From NCBI GenBank assembly GCA_963995505.1, contig OZ023189.1, forward strand, positions 16,453,495 to 16,517,494: a stretch of DNA of 64,000 bases. Reading direction: 5' to 3'. The translations under genes were made by a program, and so were the position numbers. Positions 1-10,861 of this stretch are shown here, piece by piece. Positions within the stretch are counted from its first letter, which is position 1, and the number at the start of each line of letters is the position of its first letter. Source of the stretch: Hypericum androsaemum. Lineage: Eukaryota > Streptophyta > Magnoliopsida > Malpighiales > Hypericaceae. The notes beneath the pieces were generated by a model, which saw nothing but the letters and a program-made list of their open reading frames with translations, did no database searches and had not been told where the DNA came from.

Positions 1-4
1 TCAG

Positions 5-2264
5 GGTTTCCCAAGCCGCGAATGCCTCGGAGATCAAGAGAGCGTACTACAAGCTGTCGCTGAAACAGTAAGTTTCTGTTGGGGGATGTCCCTGCAACGG
101 TGTCGTATTTCTAATATCCGAGTCAAATCAAAATGCTGACTTTTTGGTATTTGTTTCGGTGTGGCCAGCCACCCGGATAAGAACCCGGATCCCGAGTCCA
201 AGAAGCTGTTCGTGAAAATCGCCAATGCTTACGAGGTAATTATGATGCTGCTGGTAGAGGAATGCGATTATCGTTTCCTATGAGTTTTTGTTAATGTCTC
301 TTTTCGTGCGAAGTTGTAAAGTTCGGGGAGTGTAAAATGATGGTGATGTTTTGTTTTTGTTGTTGTGGCAGATTTTGAAAGATGAAGCTACACGGGGGCA
401 GTACGATTACGCGATTGCGCATCCTGAAGAGGTTCATTTCTCTTCTTTCTTTGATGTCTTTTTTGTTGAAGTGTATTTAAGTAATTGATTGTGGAAGCTG
501 GAAGTCTTAGGATTGTTGTGGAAGTGGTCGAGGGATCGAAAAATGGAGCAGTCTAGATAATATATGTGCAGCTGATTGATTTTAAATAGCTCTGCCTCTG
601 CGGGTGGAGCACTTATGGAACTTGGGAAATGTGGTCATGCCAGCTTCCTTGCTGTTGGTTTGCTTGTTTTGGAGTCTAATGCTAGTCTCGGCAATGTTAC
701 TTCAGCACATTCGAGTTGTTTCGTGTCAGTCCTTACTACTTGGGCATTATCAATCCTTCCATCCGCTGTCAGTTCGTGTTTTGCTGGTTCCTTTCCAGGT
801 TGTTATTTCTATGGTAAGATGACGACTTTTCTCTCTGATAGGTGTTTTACAACGCAGCTCGCTATTATCACGCCTATTATGGCCATAAAACAGTAAGTCT
901 TTTTTGCTTGGAACTATTTGGTTGGTTTTGGGTATTCTTCCTTTAATCTTTGGGTGCGCTTTCAGGATACCCGCTTGGTTATTGTTGGGCTTCTTCTGAT
1001 TATGTCTGGGTTTCAATATCTCAATCAGCAGACAACATATAATCAGGTAGAGTATTTTCTTTACAAATAGCTGAACATCGTGAGGCTTGCTAGGAACATT
1101 TGAATGCTGGTAAAAATTTGCCACTGTCCTACAAGTTTTACATAGCACCTCTCAGAAACTTTTGGACATTTGGCATTGCAATTGTTGGCGAGTGCGAGAA
1201 AAGAAATTAAAGATATAAGCAATCTGTCTTTGCATGACAACTCTAGTGCAGTCAAATACTGGTGCCATATGGCTAAAGTATGGTAGATCATGTTCACTTT
1301 ACGATCTTGTAGTCATAAGTTTGTCCATTATCTCAGACTGTGGAAATGGTTAAGAAGACACCTGCTTACAAGAATCGACTGCGGGCATTGGAATTTGAAC
1401 GTAGTGGTGGTATCACAAGCAAGAAGAAGAATAATAAGCAGATGGACAAGTATGCATCTTTATCTTGTTTAATAATCCTTTTGACTGGTTTTCTTAATGT
1501 CAATCCTCACCCAGCCAATCTCTCTGTGTTAGCTATCATATGTACTCTGGGTTTTATACACTAATATTCTTTGTGTTTTATGAATATGACAAGCCGTTTC
1601 TCTACGCCAGGAAGATTGAGGAAGACCTGAGCAAAGAACTTGAACTGGACATCAAGGGAGCGCATAAACCTTCTGTTTGGGAACTTGTTGGTGTCCGCAT
1701 TATACTCTTACCGTATACTCTTTCAAAGGTAGAGTACTAACTAGTATGGTACCTGATATCGGTGTCAGCGTAGAACAGGCTGGAGATTGCTAAGCGAGCT
1801 CCGATCTGTTCTCATTTCTTGCAGTTGTTACTATGGAATGTCTGTTGGTTCTGGAGATACAAGGTGACGCATGCTCCTTATTCGCTGGAAGATGCTGGCT
1901 ATCTAACATGTAGGGCGCTGAGGGCACCTCTTGATGGATGGGCAACAATTGGTAACAGAAAATTTTATCTTGCACCATCCGCCATGACTACCAATGAAGG
2001 AATTGCATCAATTATATTGGATCTTTCAGCAATCAACTCACTAAACATTTAGGGATTCGGAATTCACGTTTTTGGTGTTCTGAAATGTCTGCATTGAACG
2101 CCTAAGTTATATCAACGCCCTGATCATGTGCACTAAACCAGGGTTTCTGTCTGTTGCCAGATGAATCCACGAAGGACGATCTGATTCACCGACGTTTGTG
2201 GGAGAAGTCCAACTTGGAGAGATACGTAACAGAAGTGCGTAAAGATTCTAAGCGCAGAAGATAG
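5..2264 (+). CDS. DNAJC25-type ER membrane J-protein (chaperone dnaJ 50-like), 5' partial
   Basis: Nine GT-AG exons are visible: 5-67, 169-235, 372-431, 842-892, 966-1046, 1337-1449, 1611-1728, 1825-1951 and 2161-2264 (TAG). All junction phases agree, giving about 261 residues. Bases 1-4 look like the end of an intron, so the signal peptide and the start of the J-domain lie outside the window. The J-domain has the HPD motif, with its first His codon split by intron 1, followed by the DEATRGQYDYAIAHPEE stretch typical of DNAJC25. A membrane segment follows (DTRLVIVGLLLIMSGF), then a Lys-rich linker (SKKKNNKQMDK), a second hydrophobic pair around exons 7-8 and a basic tail (SKRRR). The family acts as an Hsp70 (BiP) co-chaperone at the ER. 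I recall the Arabidopsis homologue as dnaJ 50, but that name is from memory. The frame is intact in the part seen. Confidence 0.88.
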
Positions 2265-3004
2265 CCGATCATTTTTTATCGATGTAGTTCAAAGGGGCAT
2301 ATTGCTCGCTCTGTACTGAATATAGGAGAAGGCAAATTCGAATTTTGAGTCAATCTGCAACACCGAGGGAATCGAAAATTGACGGGAACTCATGCTAGCT
2401 ATATACATGCACACAGTAGAAAGAAGAGATGAGCTTTTTCATTCAGAATTTGTCATCTCGTGTTGTATTTTATGGGACTCGACAAAGTAGAAAGTTTTGT
2501 CTCTACCCTTTCCTTTGTTCATTCAGATTAGTCCGGTCATTTATGGTGATTAGATCACAAGTTACGCAATTACACAACTGAAGGTGTCCCCATATCAGCT
2601 AATGACGTTGCACCCTTGTGGTTAATTTGTTTACTTGCTTGCTTAGTTACAATTAACAAACACTGAGTTACTATCTTTGAGTATGGGTTATTGAGAACGT
2701 AGTAGTGTTGAATACTTGTTGACAAAATTTTGCCGACATTCAAAGATTTTACTTGACTCAAGTATGAATTTGTCGATCTAGTAGGTGTTTGAATTACCAA
2801 TGGTTAAAAAAAACGTAATTACTTACAAGAGAATATCCACATTATTTCAGGGAAGCTAACAAAATAAAATGCAAATGTGTACCTATAATGCAATCCTCTC
2901 ATCTCGGTTAACAGAAGACAATATCGGAGATTGTTTTTCATTTAGACCCTCGTAATTAAGAACAAGAACCCACCTAGAACCTCATCAGGTTCTATCCACT
3001 GTAA
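2265..3004. other. Intergenic, 3' flank of the J-protein gene
   Basis: No coding signal, RNA gene or clear repeat was seen. It is AT-rich and presumably holds the 3' UTR of the upstream gene and the 5' flank of the ubiquitin-like gene. Confidence 0.5.
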
Positions 3005-3618
3005 ATGGATGTCATCTGTGAACCCCAAAGAGGTAGGCCATTCACCATTGAAATAGGTTTCTTTGACACAGCACTAGAGATCAATGAGAAGGTTCAAAAG
3101 TACCAAGGAATACCCATTGCCAAGCAAACCCTACTCTTCAGCGACAAGGTTCTCCACGATGATCTCAGCGTCGAGCGCTGCGAGATCCTCCACAAGTCCT
3201 GCGCCCACCTCCTCGTCTCCATCCCACCCGCGGACCCGATGATAATCCGCCCGCGGACTTGATCGATCATCGGTCCCTACTCGAGTGCGAGCTGGAAGAC
3301 AACTGCGAGGTTAGTGTGATCGTAAGGCCGTCCCCCACGGGTTCAGGTTTGGTGTCGAAAAGGATGAAAGTGATGGTGGCGACCAAGTGCGGGACCAAGA
3401 AGATAGCCGTCGAAGTGAACCCTTTGGACAACGTTGGGGAGCTCAGGAACGAGCTCCTGAAGTTGCACCAGAGGTCGCATTTCAGCCTTCCACAGGAAGG
3501 CTGCTGCTTCATTTTCAAACAGAATGTTATGGACGACGACCGGTCGTTCAGATGGCACCACGTTCGCCAAAGGGATACGACAGAGATTTTCAATAGGAGT
3601 GTTACAGGAGGATCCTAG
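3005..3618 (+). pseudogene. Tandem ubiquitin-like-domain protein, frameshifted
   Basis: Two ubiquitin-like folds sit in two different frames. The first (3005-3262) starts MDVICEPQRGRPFTIEIGFF and holds KYQGIPIAKQTLLFSDKVL, the plant form of the ubiquitin beta-grasp. The second (about 3259-3618) holds MKVMVATKCGTKKIAVEV and ends with NRSVTGGS. The second ORF has no ATG at its start, so it should be read as a continuation of the first. The frame break lies at an imperfect 23-bp tandem repeat: CCCGCGGAC recurs at 3227 and 3250, and 23 is not a multiple of 3. Related plant proteins carry two such domains in one frame and are single-exon. A shorter protein with only the first domain could still be made. 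A related 3' fragment recurs at 15385. Confidence 0.75.
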
Positions 3619-4227
3619 CTTAGGATCATACACTATTTTGCTCTATTTTCCCCTTTAAAGGATACATTTTTTTGAAGTATAAAAAACTAATAAGCTCATA
3701 TTTTTTAATATTTAGTGTAAGAACAAATCGAACTAGCTCGTGTCCAGATTTATCAAACTTCAAACCAAGAGTACTAACTCAACGAGAACCTACGAGCCCA
3801 CTGGAGGCAGAGGAGGATTTCTCGCTTAGAATAAACCTTGGCAGCTATTATTATTAGAAGTTTTTACGGAGAAAATTTTGTAAGCCTTCGCTATGACTTA
3901 ATGTTGCCAACGAGAGATTTGTATTTATTTTAGATGTAAAAAAAATAAAAAATAGTTCAATTATTAGAACTTGATATACGAAAATTTTGAAAATCATGGA
4001 TATAAAACAAGCAACATCAACGACAAAATATAGGCAAACACCACAAAAAAAAGACAATAAATCCAAACGATATATATTTTTGGTTAAATTACTCTCAAGT
4101 ACTCTGTGTTTGACTAAATCCACGAAAAAATTTTCTTTGTTTGAAAAATAATTATCTTGTTTCTCGAATTTGATTTTATTATACTTTCGGGTACCTCACT
4201 GACGTCATCAATTTTTTTTCTGTTTTT
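3619..4227. other. AT-rich intergenic stretch
   Basis: Downstream of the ubiquitin-like gene. There is no supported gene; it is mostly A/T runs. The first ~60 bases, with CCTTTAAAGGAT, match the piece copied to about 15510-15550. Confidence 0.5.
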
Positions 4228-5102
4228 ATCATAAAAATAACAAAAATACCATTAAAAAAATACACCATCCCCTCTCTCCTCCATAAATATGGAGAGTATT
4301 AGAAAAGGTTGATACATTAGAGTGTGTAATTTGGAGTCTTTTAGTTTGCTCACCTCCAAGTATAAATATGTAATTTGGTTATAAAATGCAAGCATCGAGA
4401 AGTTTATTCATTAAAAAACATAGTGCATTTTTCTCTTATTCCTTCTCACAAATTTGGTATCACAACCACACTTGTTCATTTCTATACATCCACGTTGGAG
4501 GCTTTAATGTGATCTTATAAAGGAGATTGAGTTTATATCATCACGTGAGAAGAAGGTGCTTGATATTTTTCCTCCTCTTCTAACATTGTATAAATTTATC
4601 AATCGGGTTTGTCAATTAAGTTTCATTTTCTTTATTTTTCTGAAGTAATTTTTCTATTTTCAAAATATCTCAAATTTACTAAATTGTGACTGAGAAAATT
4701 GTTATTATTATACTAAAGTAAAAATCTCACTTCTCTAAAAAATTCAAATGAAATATTTGACTCTCAAATGAACAAATAATTAAATATTCTTCAACCATTT
4801 CCATCAATAAGTTGTAGTTAAGTCTTGGAATGACCTCTCATCATGGGAAAGATTTGAGTCTCACGGTCTTGAAGCCACCATTTGGATATTTTTTTTCTCC
4901 ATCTTTTTAACGTTGTATAAGTTTATCAATCAGGTTTGCCAATTAAATTTTATTTTTCTTTCCTATTCTTTATTTTTTTGAAATAATTATGTTCACTTTT
5001 TTTCGAATATCTCAAATGTAGAAAATTATGATAGAGAAATTTGTGATTATTATACTAAAGTACAAATCTCACTTCTCTAAAAAATTAAATTAAATATTTA
5101 AC
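4228..5102. repeat. Degenerate direct repeat block (arm 1)
   Basis: This block matches 6746-7500 in direct orientation, starting at ATCATAAAAATAACAAAAAT and running through CTCCATAAATATGG, GATACATTAGAGTGTGTAAT and GAGAAGAAGGTG. Within it, shorter units recur: 'TTATTATACTAAAGTA' followed by 'AAATCTCACTTCTCTAAAAAAT' and a GTTGTATAAGTTTATCAATC motif at about 4590, 4915, 7035, 7335 and 7610. I cannot assign it to a known transposon class. Confidence 0.7.
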
Positions 5103-5785
5103 TCTCACCTTGCCAAACTCGATCCTCACTAGGGCGAGGCCTCGTCCATACTTCGCCGGCGGAGACATCAATACCTGAACTTCATCATGCTTGGCCAAGC
5201 TTTGAGGTAATTATCTTGACAAGGCTTTGAGATAAGGTAATTACCTGAGCCAGCAATCCAGTCAGGAATCCTAGTCTCAGTCTAAGAAAATGACCCTCCA
5301 ACAAAAAAGTTCCCTATATACTATAACTGCGCACAGTAGTCCGTACTTTGCCAGCGAAATAATTATGTTCGCTCGATTAAATTTCATTTTTTTGACGTTG
5401 TATAAATTTATTAATCAGGTCCGCCGATTAAATTCCATTTCTCTTTTTTTTTATTTTTTTGAAATAATTATGTTCTCTATTTTTCAAATATCTCAAAAGT
5501 AGTAAATTATGACACATAAATTTGTGATTATTATACTAAAGTACAAATCTCACTTCTCCGAAAAATCAAATAAAATATTTGACTCTCATCTTTCGAAACT
5601 CGATCCTCATTTGGGTGAGGCCTCGTTCGTACTTCACCGGCAGAGACACCAGTACTTGAACTTGATCATGCTTTGCCAAGCTTTGAGGTAAGGTAATTAC
5701 ATGAGCGAGGAATCAAGTCAGGAATCCTGGTCTCACTCTAAGAAAATAACCCTCCAACCAAAAGGTTCCCCTATATACTATAAGG
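5103..5785. repeat. Two tandem copies of a ~480-bp unit
   Basis: The segment ACTCGATCCTCACTAGGGCG...TATATACTATAA at 5103-5327 recurs at 5580-5785. Shared landmarks are GAGGCCTCGT, CTTTGAGGTAA, CAGTCAGGAATCCTAGTCTC-like text and a final CTATATACTATAA. Both copies are preceded by the A/T-rich repeat described for 4228-5102. There is no coding content. It could be part of an old LTR, but no PBS or end motif was found. Confidence 0.6.
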
Positions 5786-5800
5786 AGCCCGCATATCTTG

Positions 5801-6028
5801 CTAAAAAAGTAGTCCAAGTATGAAGGTGCTGAGTGTAATAGCTCGCCGAACTTCATCTCGCCTGAGCGCCTTGCCCTTCCGGCGGAGACACCAACAAGCG
5901 ATACAAATGATTATTACCGACACCATAACTATTGTGATAAAGACAACGTGCATCTTGCTAAAAAGAGCAGTACAAGTATGAAGGTGTTGAGTAGTACCAG
6001 CATTACAAGTCTTGGCAAAATAATTCAT
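5801..6028 (-). other. Small ORF with one membrane segment, coding status doubtful
   Basis: A 75-codon minus-strand ORF with an inner Met followed by a hydrophobic stretch (VVFITIVMVSVIIICIACWC) and a basic cluster (LRRKGKALRR). This is the topology of a tiny single-pass membrane protein. No family was recognised. The surrounding DNA is repetitive: GCATCTTGCTAAAAA...AAGTATGAAGGTG occurs at about 5793 and 5949, inside and beside the ORF. Chance is a strong alternative. Confidence 0.15.
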
Positions 6029-6367
6029 TCATAATTATGAACAAATGCACAACAAAGCAAACTGGAGTATTTGTGTTTCTATCACCCCAATCGATGTATA
6101 CAGACAATTTTTAGAATTTTGTTTTTAATATGGCTATTTTGCCTACTACACTATCACTGAACAAAATCCCGAGTCCCATCTCCTAAAGACCTCCTTCTCA
6201 AAAAAATCTCCTAAAGACCTGTAGAGAGGAAGAAGATGGGTCTCTGTTATCCTAAACCCAGACCCCAAATCCCGCCCATTCCATCAAGCAACAACATCAG
6301 TCCGTGCGTGAGAGGCTCGGGACATTATGACAAGAAAGTATTCTGAGATCAGATATATGCGAAGGGC

Positions 6368-6775
6368 TTGGACCACAACTGGTGGATACTGACAGAGCCC
6401 TACCAGAAGCTCGTGGAAGAACTGACAGCGGTCGACTTTTCAAGCCGCTGGGCCAGCGAGAAGGTCTCTGGTCTGATAGTCGGGGTGCACAAGGACATGC
6501 CGGCCAACCCCGAAGTCTGCTTCTCGTGCATTGGAATGCCGGGAGGGGACGATTACGTGCCGCTGAGGTTTGTCAGACTGAACATTGACTTGCACAGCTT
6601 CTTCCAACTGCTTGTGCGGCATTGGCTCTCCGACAACTCCTCCGAATACTACTCTACATTTGACAAGATTGTCTCCACCACCCCCGTTCCTAGCTATGAC
6701 AGAGACGACTTCGAGTCTGAATTCGGCCTCGTCTGGATTGGAATTATCATAGAAATGACAAAAATTACCCTTTAA
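6368..6775 (+). CDS. Unrecognised ORF, possible captured exon
   Basis: An open frame of 135 codons with a plausible codon mix and a GC-richer composition than its flanks. It contains WWILTEPYQKLVEELTAVDF and SRWASEKVSGLIVGVHKDM. I do not recognise a family. Codons after about 6745 fall in the repeat arm that matches 4228 onward, so the C-terminus (IIIEMTKITL) is repeat-derived and the original coding part probably ended near GLVWIG. The frame stays open upstream of the Met (YAKGLDHNWW), so it may be an exon or an exon fragment rather than a full gene. Confidence 0.3.
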   Translation: MDHNWWILTEPYQKLVEELTAVDFSSRWASEKVSGLIVGVHKDMPANPEVCFSCIGMPGGDDYVPLRFVRLNIDLHSFFQLLVRHWLSDNSSEYYSTFDKIVSTTPVPSYDRDDFESEFGLVWIGIIIEMTKITL

Positions 6776-7960
6776 AATACACCCTCCCCTCCCTCCTCCA
6801 TAAATATGGCTAGAGAATTAGAAAAAGTTGATACATTAGAGTGTGTAATTTGGAATCTTTTAGTTTGCTCACCTCTAAGTATAAATATGTAACTTGGTTG
6901 AAAAATGCAAGCATTGAGAAGTTTATTCTTTAAAAAACATCCATGTTGGAGGCGTTAATGTGATCTTATAAAAGAGCTTGAGTTTATATACATCACGTGA
7001 GAAGAAGGTGTTTGCTATTTTTCCTTCTCTTCTAACGTTGTATAAGTTTATCAATCAGGTTTGTCAATTAAGTTTCATTTTCTTTATTTTTCTTAAGTAA
7101 TTTCTCTATTTTTGAAATATCTCAAATTTACTAAATTATGACCTAAAAAATTGTGATTATTATACTAAAGTAAAAATCTCACTTCTCTAAAAAATTCAAA
7201 TGAAATATTTGACTCTCAAATGAACAAATAATTGAATATTGTTCAACCATTCCCATCAACAAGTTGTAGTTAAGTCTTGGATGACCTCTCATTATGGGAA
7301 GCCACCATTTGCATATTTTTTCTCCATCTTTTTGACGTTGTATAAGTTTATCACTCAGGTTCGTTAATTAAATTTTATTTTTATTTCATTTTCTTTATTT
7401 TTTGAACTAATTATGTTTTCTATTTTTGAAATATCTCAAATGTACCAAATTGTGATGGAAAAATTTGTAATTATTACTATAAAGTAAAAATCTCAGCTCG
7501 TGCTCTTACCCCATAAAATCAAAGCTTGTGCTCATCTTGGCAAAGATTTGTATCACATAGTTTTGAAGCCACAAATTGGATATTTTTCCTCCATCTATGT
7601 GATATTTTATAAATTTATCAATCACGTTCGCTGAGCAATTTTTATTTTTCATTCCTTTTCTTTATTTTATTGAATTAATTATGTTCTCTATTTTCCAAAT
7701 ATCTCAAATGTACTAAATTATGAGGGAAAAAGTTGTGATTATTATATTAAAGTACAAATCTCACTTCTCTAAAAAATCAAATGAAAAATTTGACTCTCAA
7801 ATGAACAAATAATTGAATATTTTTCTACCATTGCCCATCAAAAAGTCGTAATAAAGTCTTCGAACGACATCTCATCATGACAAAGATTTGCGTCACATTG
7901 TTTCAAAGCCACTATTTTGATTTTTTTGTCCTCTTCTTCCTGATGTTGTATCAGTTTATC
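6746..7960. repeat. Degenerate direct repeat block (arm 2) with further units
   Basis: 6746-7500 is a diverged direct copy of 4228-5100. Further copies of the short unit (CTATTTT-C/G-AAATATCTCAAAT, TACTAAAGTA, CTCACTTCTCTAAAAAAT, GACTCTCAAATGAACAAAT) continue at about 7430-7500, 7600-7830 and 7930. It has no coding content. Confidence 0.65.
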
Positions 7961-9220
7961 AATCACGCTCGCTGATCAAATATTATTTTTCTTAACTCTC
8001 ATTGCGCCAAAAGCCGTACCCATCCTGAACCTACCCAGCCCAAGCCTGAAACAACACTAACCCCCATTGACATTAAAAGCATAAAATAAAATAAAAATAT
8101 AGAGTTCTTAAAACATAATAAGCATTAAACTAAAGTTAATGGCTTGGTGAGGGAGAAGGGTTTACCATCCTAGGGCGTTCTCGACGTGTATTATTAGTAG
8201 ACATTTTGAAAGAGGGAGGGGGAGAGCCAGAGAAAGAGGAGAAGCGTTCAAGCAAAAAAAATTAGGGAAGAGGAGAGAGGAAAAGAGCGCCAAGTAAAAG
8301 AGGGGAGGAGGGTCAATTTAGAAGTTAGTGAGGTTTGTGCATTGTGGTCAATTCAAGAAAAATGGATGCATCCGTGGGTGACATAGGCAACTTACCAGTC
8401 CACCTTGCCAAATTAATTATAGATCCCAGAAAATAGTCAAAATGTGAGAAGTAAGTCATTATACTTTTGTTAGTGAGAACAAACCTGACTCCAAACGACA
8501 AGCTAGCCACATAGGCCCATTTATTTTGTTATCTTCACTGCAATAATGAGGATACTCTCTTGTAAGTAATTACATTTTTTAATCATTCTTATTCGAGCAT
8601 TTGCTAAGTCGATGAATTCATGTTTAAGTCGAGTAAAATCTTTAAATGGTGACGAAACTTAATGACATATTGGTTAAAATAAAATAACTCAATTGTTGGT
8701 TGATTTAAGTATTTGTTGGTCATAATATAGGTTTCGCGCTGTCGTTCTAAAAAAATAGTCATAAGTGTGTCATCAAACTGATCAAAATCATCAAAATACA
8801 CAAACCGAGATAGCAAAAAATAAACCAATCACACATACAGTTTCATGGTCTATTAGAATTAGTTTAATTTATCGGTTAAAATTGCAAGACCAACATATAC
8901 TCTTCCCTAACTATTAATTCCCCATTTCTTGATATATAAGTAGCTTAGTGTGAAACACACTTTTTTTCTAATAATAGTTCATGCTCATAACTATTTCTTT
9001 TCTTGTTGGACAATAAATCTTCTCATGGTCTTCTATAAAACCTCGTCGAATTCATTGGATTCCTAGCTCACTTCAATCTTTTAAAAAAGCAAAATCTTAC
9101 CTTAAGCTTGTGAATTTTCAAGTATCATTTTTACAACCAAACCTTCATCTTCCCACTCACCAATCAAATATAACATTCCTACCTTTGTAGGTAGCTCCAA
9201 ACCCAAAACAAATAACAAAA
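7961..9220. other. Intergenic, no gene seen
   Basis: AT-rich with one purine-rich stretch (GAGGGAGGGGGAGAGCCAGAG near 8210-8300). No supported exon, RNA or terminal repeat. The last ~120 bases look like a possible leader for the ORF at 9221. Confidence 0.45.
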
Positions 9221-9613
9221 ATGGAGGCAATTGCTGAATACAATGTGCATATTGCAATCGCGATAGTAGGTGCAATGTTCGAGGCATTTTTGGAGATGCA
9301 TGATGCAAGTGCCGCACTAACTAAGATGCATAGTTTTCAAAAATTTCAACTATTCAACACAGGTGCCTTGGTTGTATCCAGTTTCAATTTATTCCTCATG
9401 GCCTTGTTTATGTTTACACGTGGGATCAAGTGTTTTGAGGCTTCAAACTATTTAGTGACATATTTTTCTTATATCAATATTTTATCAACTATTTATTTTC
9501 TCGTACCAATGTCCGGCATGTGGGCCACATCTAATTATTATAATATTTATAGTGTGGTGTTCGGGTTTAGTTCATTTGCCGGGGTAAATGGAGGTTTTTT
9601 TTGCAGCCAATGA
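9221..9613 (+). CDS. Small multi-pass membrane protein of unknown function
   Basis: 130 codons from an ATG in a good plant context (AACAAAAATGGAGG) to TGA. Three or four hydrophobic segments are seen: about residues 8-25, 47-66 (GALVVSSFNLFLMALFMF), 78-98 (YLVTYFSYINILSTIYFLVP) and 105-125. The family is not recognised. There is no obvious intron and no partner gene. It could be the first exon of a larger gene whose remainder was lost to the transposon cluster starting at 10.2 kb, or a chance ORF in AT-rich DNA, which favours hydrophobic codons. Confidence 0.35.
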   Translation: MEAIAEYNVHIAIAIVGAMFEAFLEMHDASAALTKMHSFQKFQLFNTGALVVSSFNLFLMALFMFTRGIKCFEASNYLVTYFSYINILSTIYFLVPMSGMWATSNYYNIYSVVFGFSSFAGVNGGFFCSQ

Positions 9614-9664
9614 TTGGTGCCTTTTATATTTTTTTCCAGGAACATTTGTGGATGACCTGTAGTT

Positions 9665-9825
9665 TAGTAATTCGAATTATCCGTAATCGTATCCGAAAAA
9701 AGTTTGAATATTCGGATTCGGATAATTTACTATTCGGATTCGGATTCGGATAGTAAAATATTAAATTCGGATAGTTCGAATTTTCGGAAGTTCGGATTCG
9801 GATAATCCGGATACTCACTCCTAGC
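9665..9825. repeat. Subterminal-repeat remnant of a hAT-like element
   Basis: Dense repeats of TTCGGAT/ATCCGAA (ATTCGGATTCGGATAATTTA and variants), ending in GATACTCACTCCTAG. The reverse complement of that end starts CTAGGAGTGAGTATC, which resembles the TAGGGGTGAGCATTC end of the complete MITE at 48185. The other end and the target duplication are not recognisable, so this is a decayed or truncated copy. Confidence 0.5.
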
Positions 9826-10253
9826 CAAGATTATATCGGACAAATTATTTTCACTATAGGATGGGGAAGCCTCAGAATTTCTTAAAGCTGATTGAGCCAA
9901 AATAATAAAAGAATATAATATGAGGCTAGGAGATGTGTGTCAAAGATAATTCCGATCTAGTATCTTATGTTATTAGATAGTTATTTATCTCATACAATTT
10001 TTAGGTGAATTGTAGTACTTAATAGCATGAGAGGTGTAAGTGCACTTGTGCACAGTTGGCGTAATCTTTTGATAGATAATAACACTTTACGTATTAAAAA
10101 AAGTACTAGATAAACATATATAAAAAAATTATGATACATATTATCTAGTACATTCCAAAAGAAAATCAACCAAAATCACCCCAGGTTGTCAATAAACACC
10201 AATGACCATGCCGGAAATTAACACCTGTAACCATCCTTAAACCGTAAACCATA

Positions 10254-10861
10254 TGTGATGGAGATAAGGATGAAGATAGTTTATTAATTATCTATAGTTT
10301 TATTATTAATTATCTATAATTTTAGATTAGAATTAGGAGTTTGATTCATAGTATAATTCTATGTAATAGGATTTTTTTTAGTTTTTATAAATAGGACTTA
10401 TACGCTATTGTGATATTTGGTTGATTTGATAATTAAAAATTAGGGTTTCCCCTATTTGTCTTGTCTCTCCGATTATTCTCTCTTGAGTTTACAGAACAAG
10501 ATACTATCGTTGTGTTCTTACGTTTCTGCCTGCATCAGTTGGTATCAGAGCCCAATCTACGCTCCTTCATCATGCCTCTGAAACGTGGAAATCAGCAGGA
10601 GACGTCTGATCTTGCGAGTCTAGAGCAACGAATGAACCATTAGATGGACGTAATATCCCAATAAATCACTGTTCTTAAGGAAAATCATGACAAAGTCATG
10701 GAGTTCTTGCGCATCCAGGTGGCCCAAACCGCCACAGCAGCAAGACCTACGCAACCCGCGCGACAAGTTTCCCTACCACCTGTCGTCGAGCACATGGAGT
10801 GGGATGATGAGGTTACCGTAGACAACCCTTGGGCACCGCTTGCGCCCTTGTCGGGCTTCTG
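10254..10861 (+). mobile_element. Ty3/Gypsy-type LTR and gag fragment
   Basis: A likely 5' LTR spans 10254-10537. It starts TGTGATGGAG, has a TATA box in TTTTTATAAATAGG near 10383 and ends GCATCA. A primer-binding site TTGGTATCAGAGC, complementary to initiator tRNA-Met, follows directly at 10539. A short gag start follows (ATG near 10572, MPLKRGNQQE), with an early stop at about 10640, then a gag-like stretch (EFLRIQVAQTATAARPTQPA). The element is cut off near 10861, where antisense Copia sequence begins. There is no pol and no 3' LTR. Assigning it to Gypsy rests on the gag style and is tentative. Confidence 0.65.
10539..10552 (+). other. Primer-binding site (tRNA-iMet type)
   Basis: TTGGTATCAGAGCC lies immediately after the putative LTR end. 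Confidence 0.7.
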
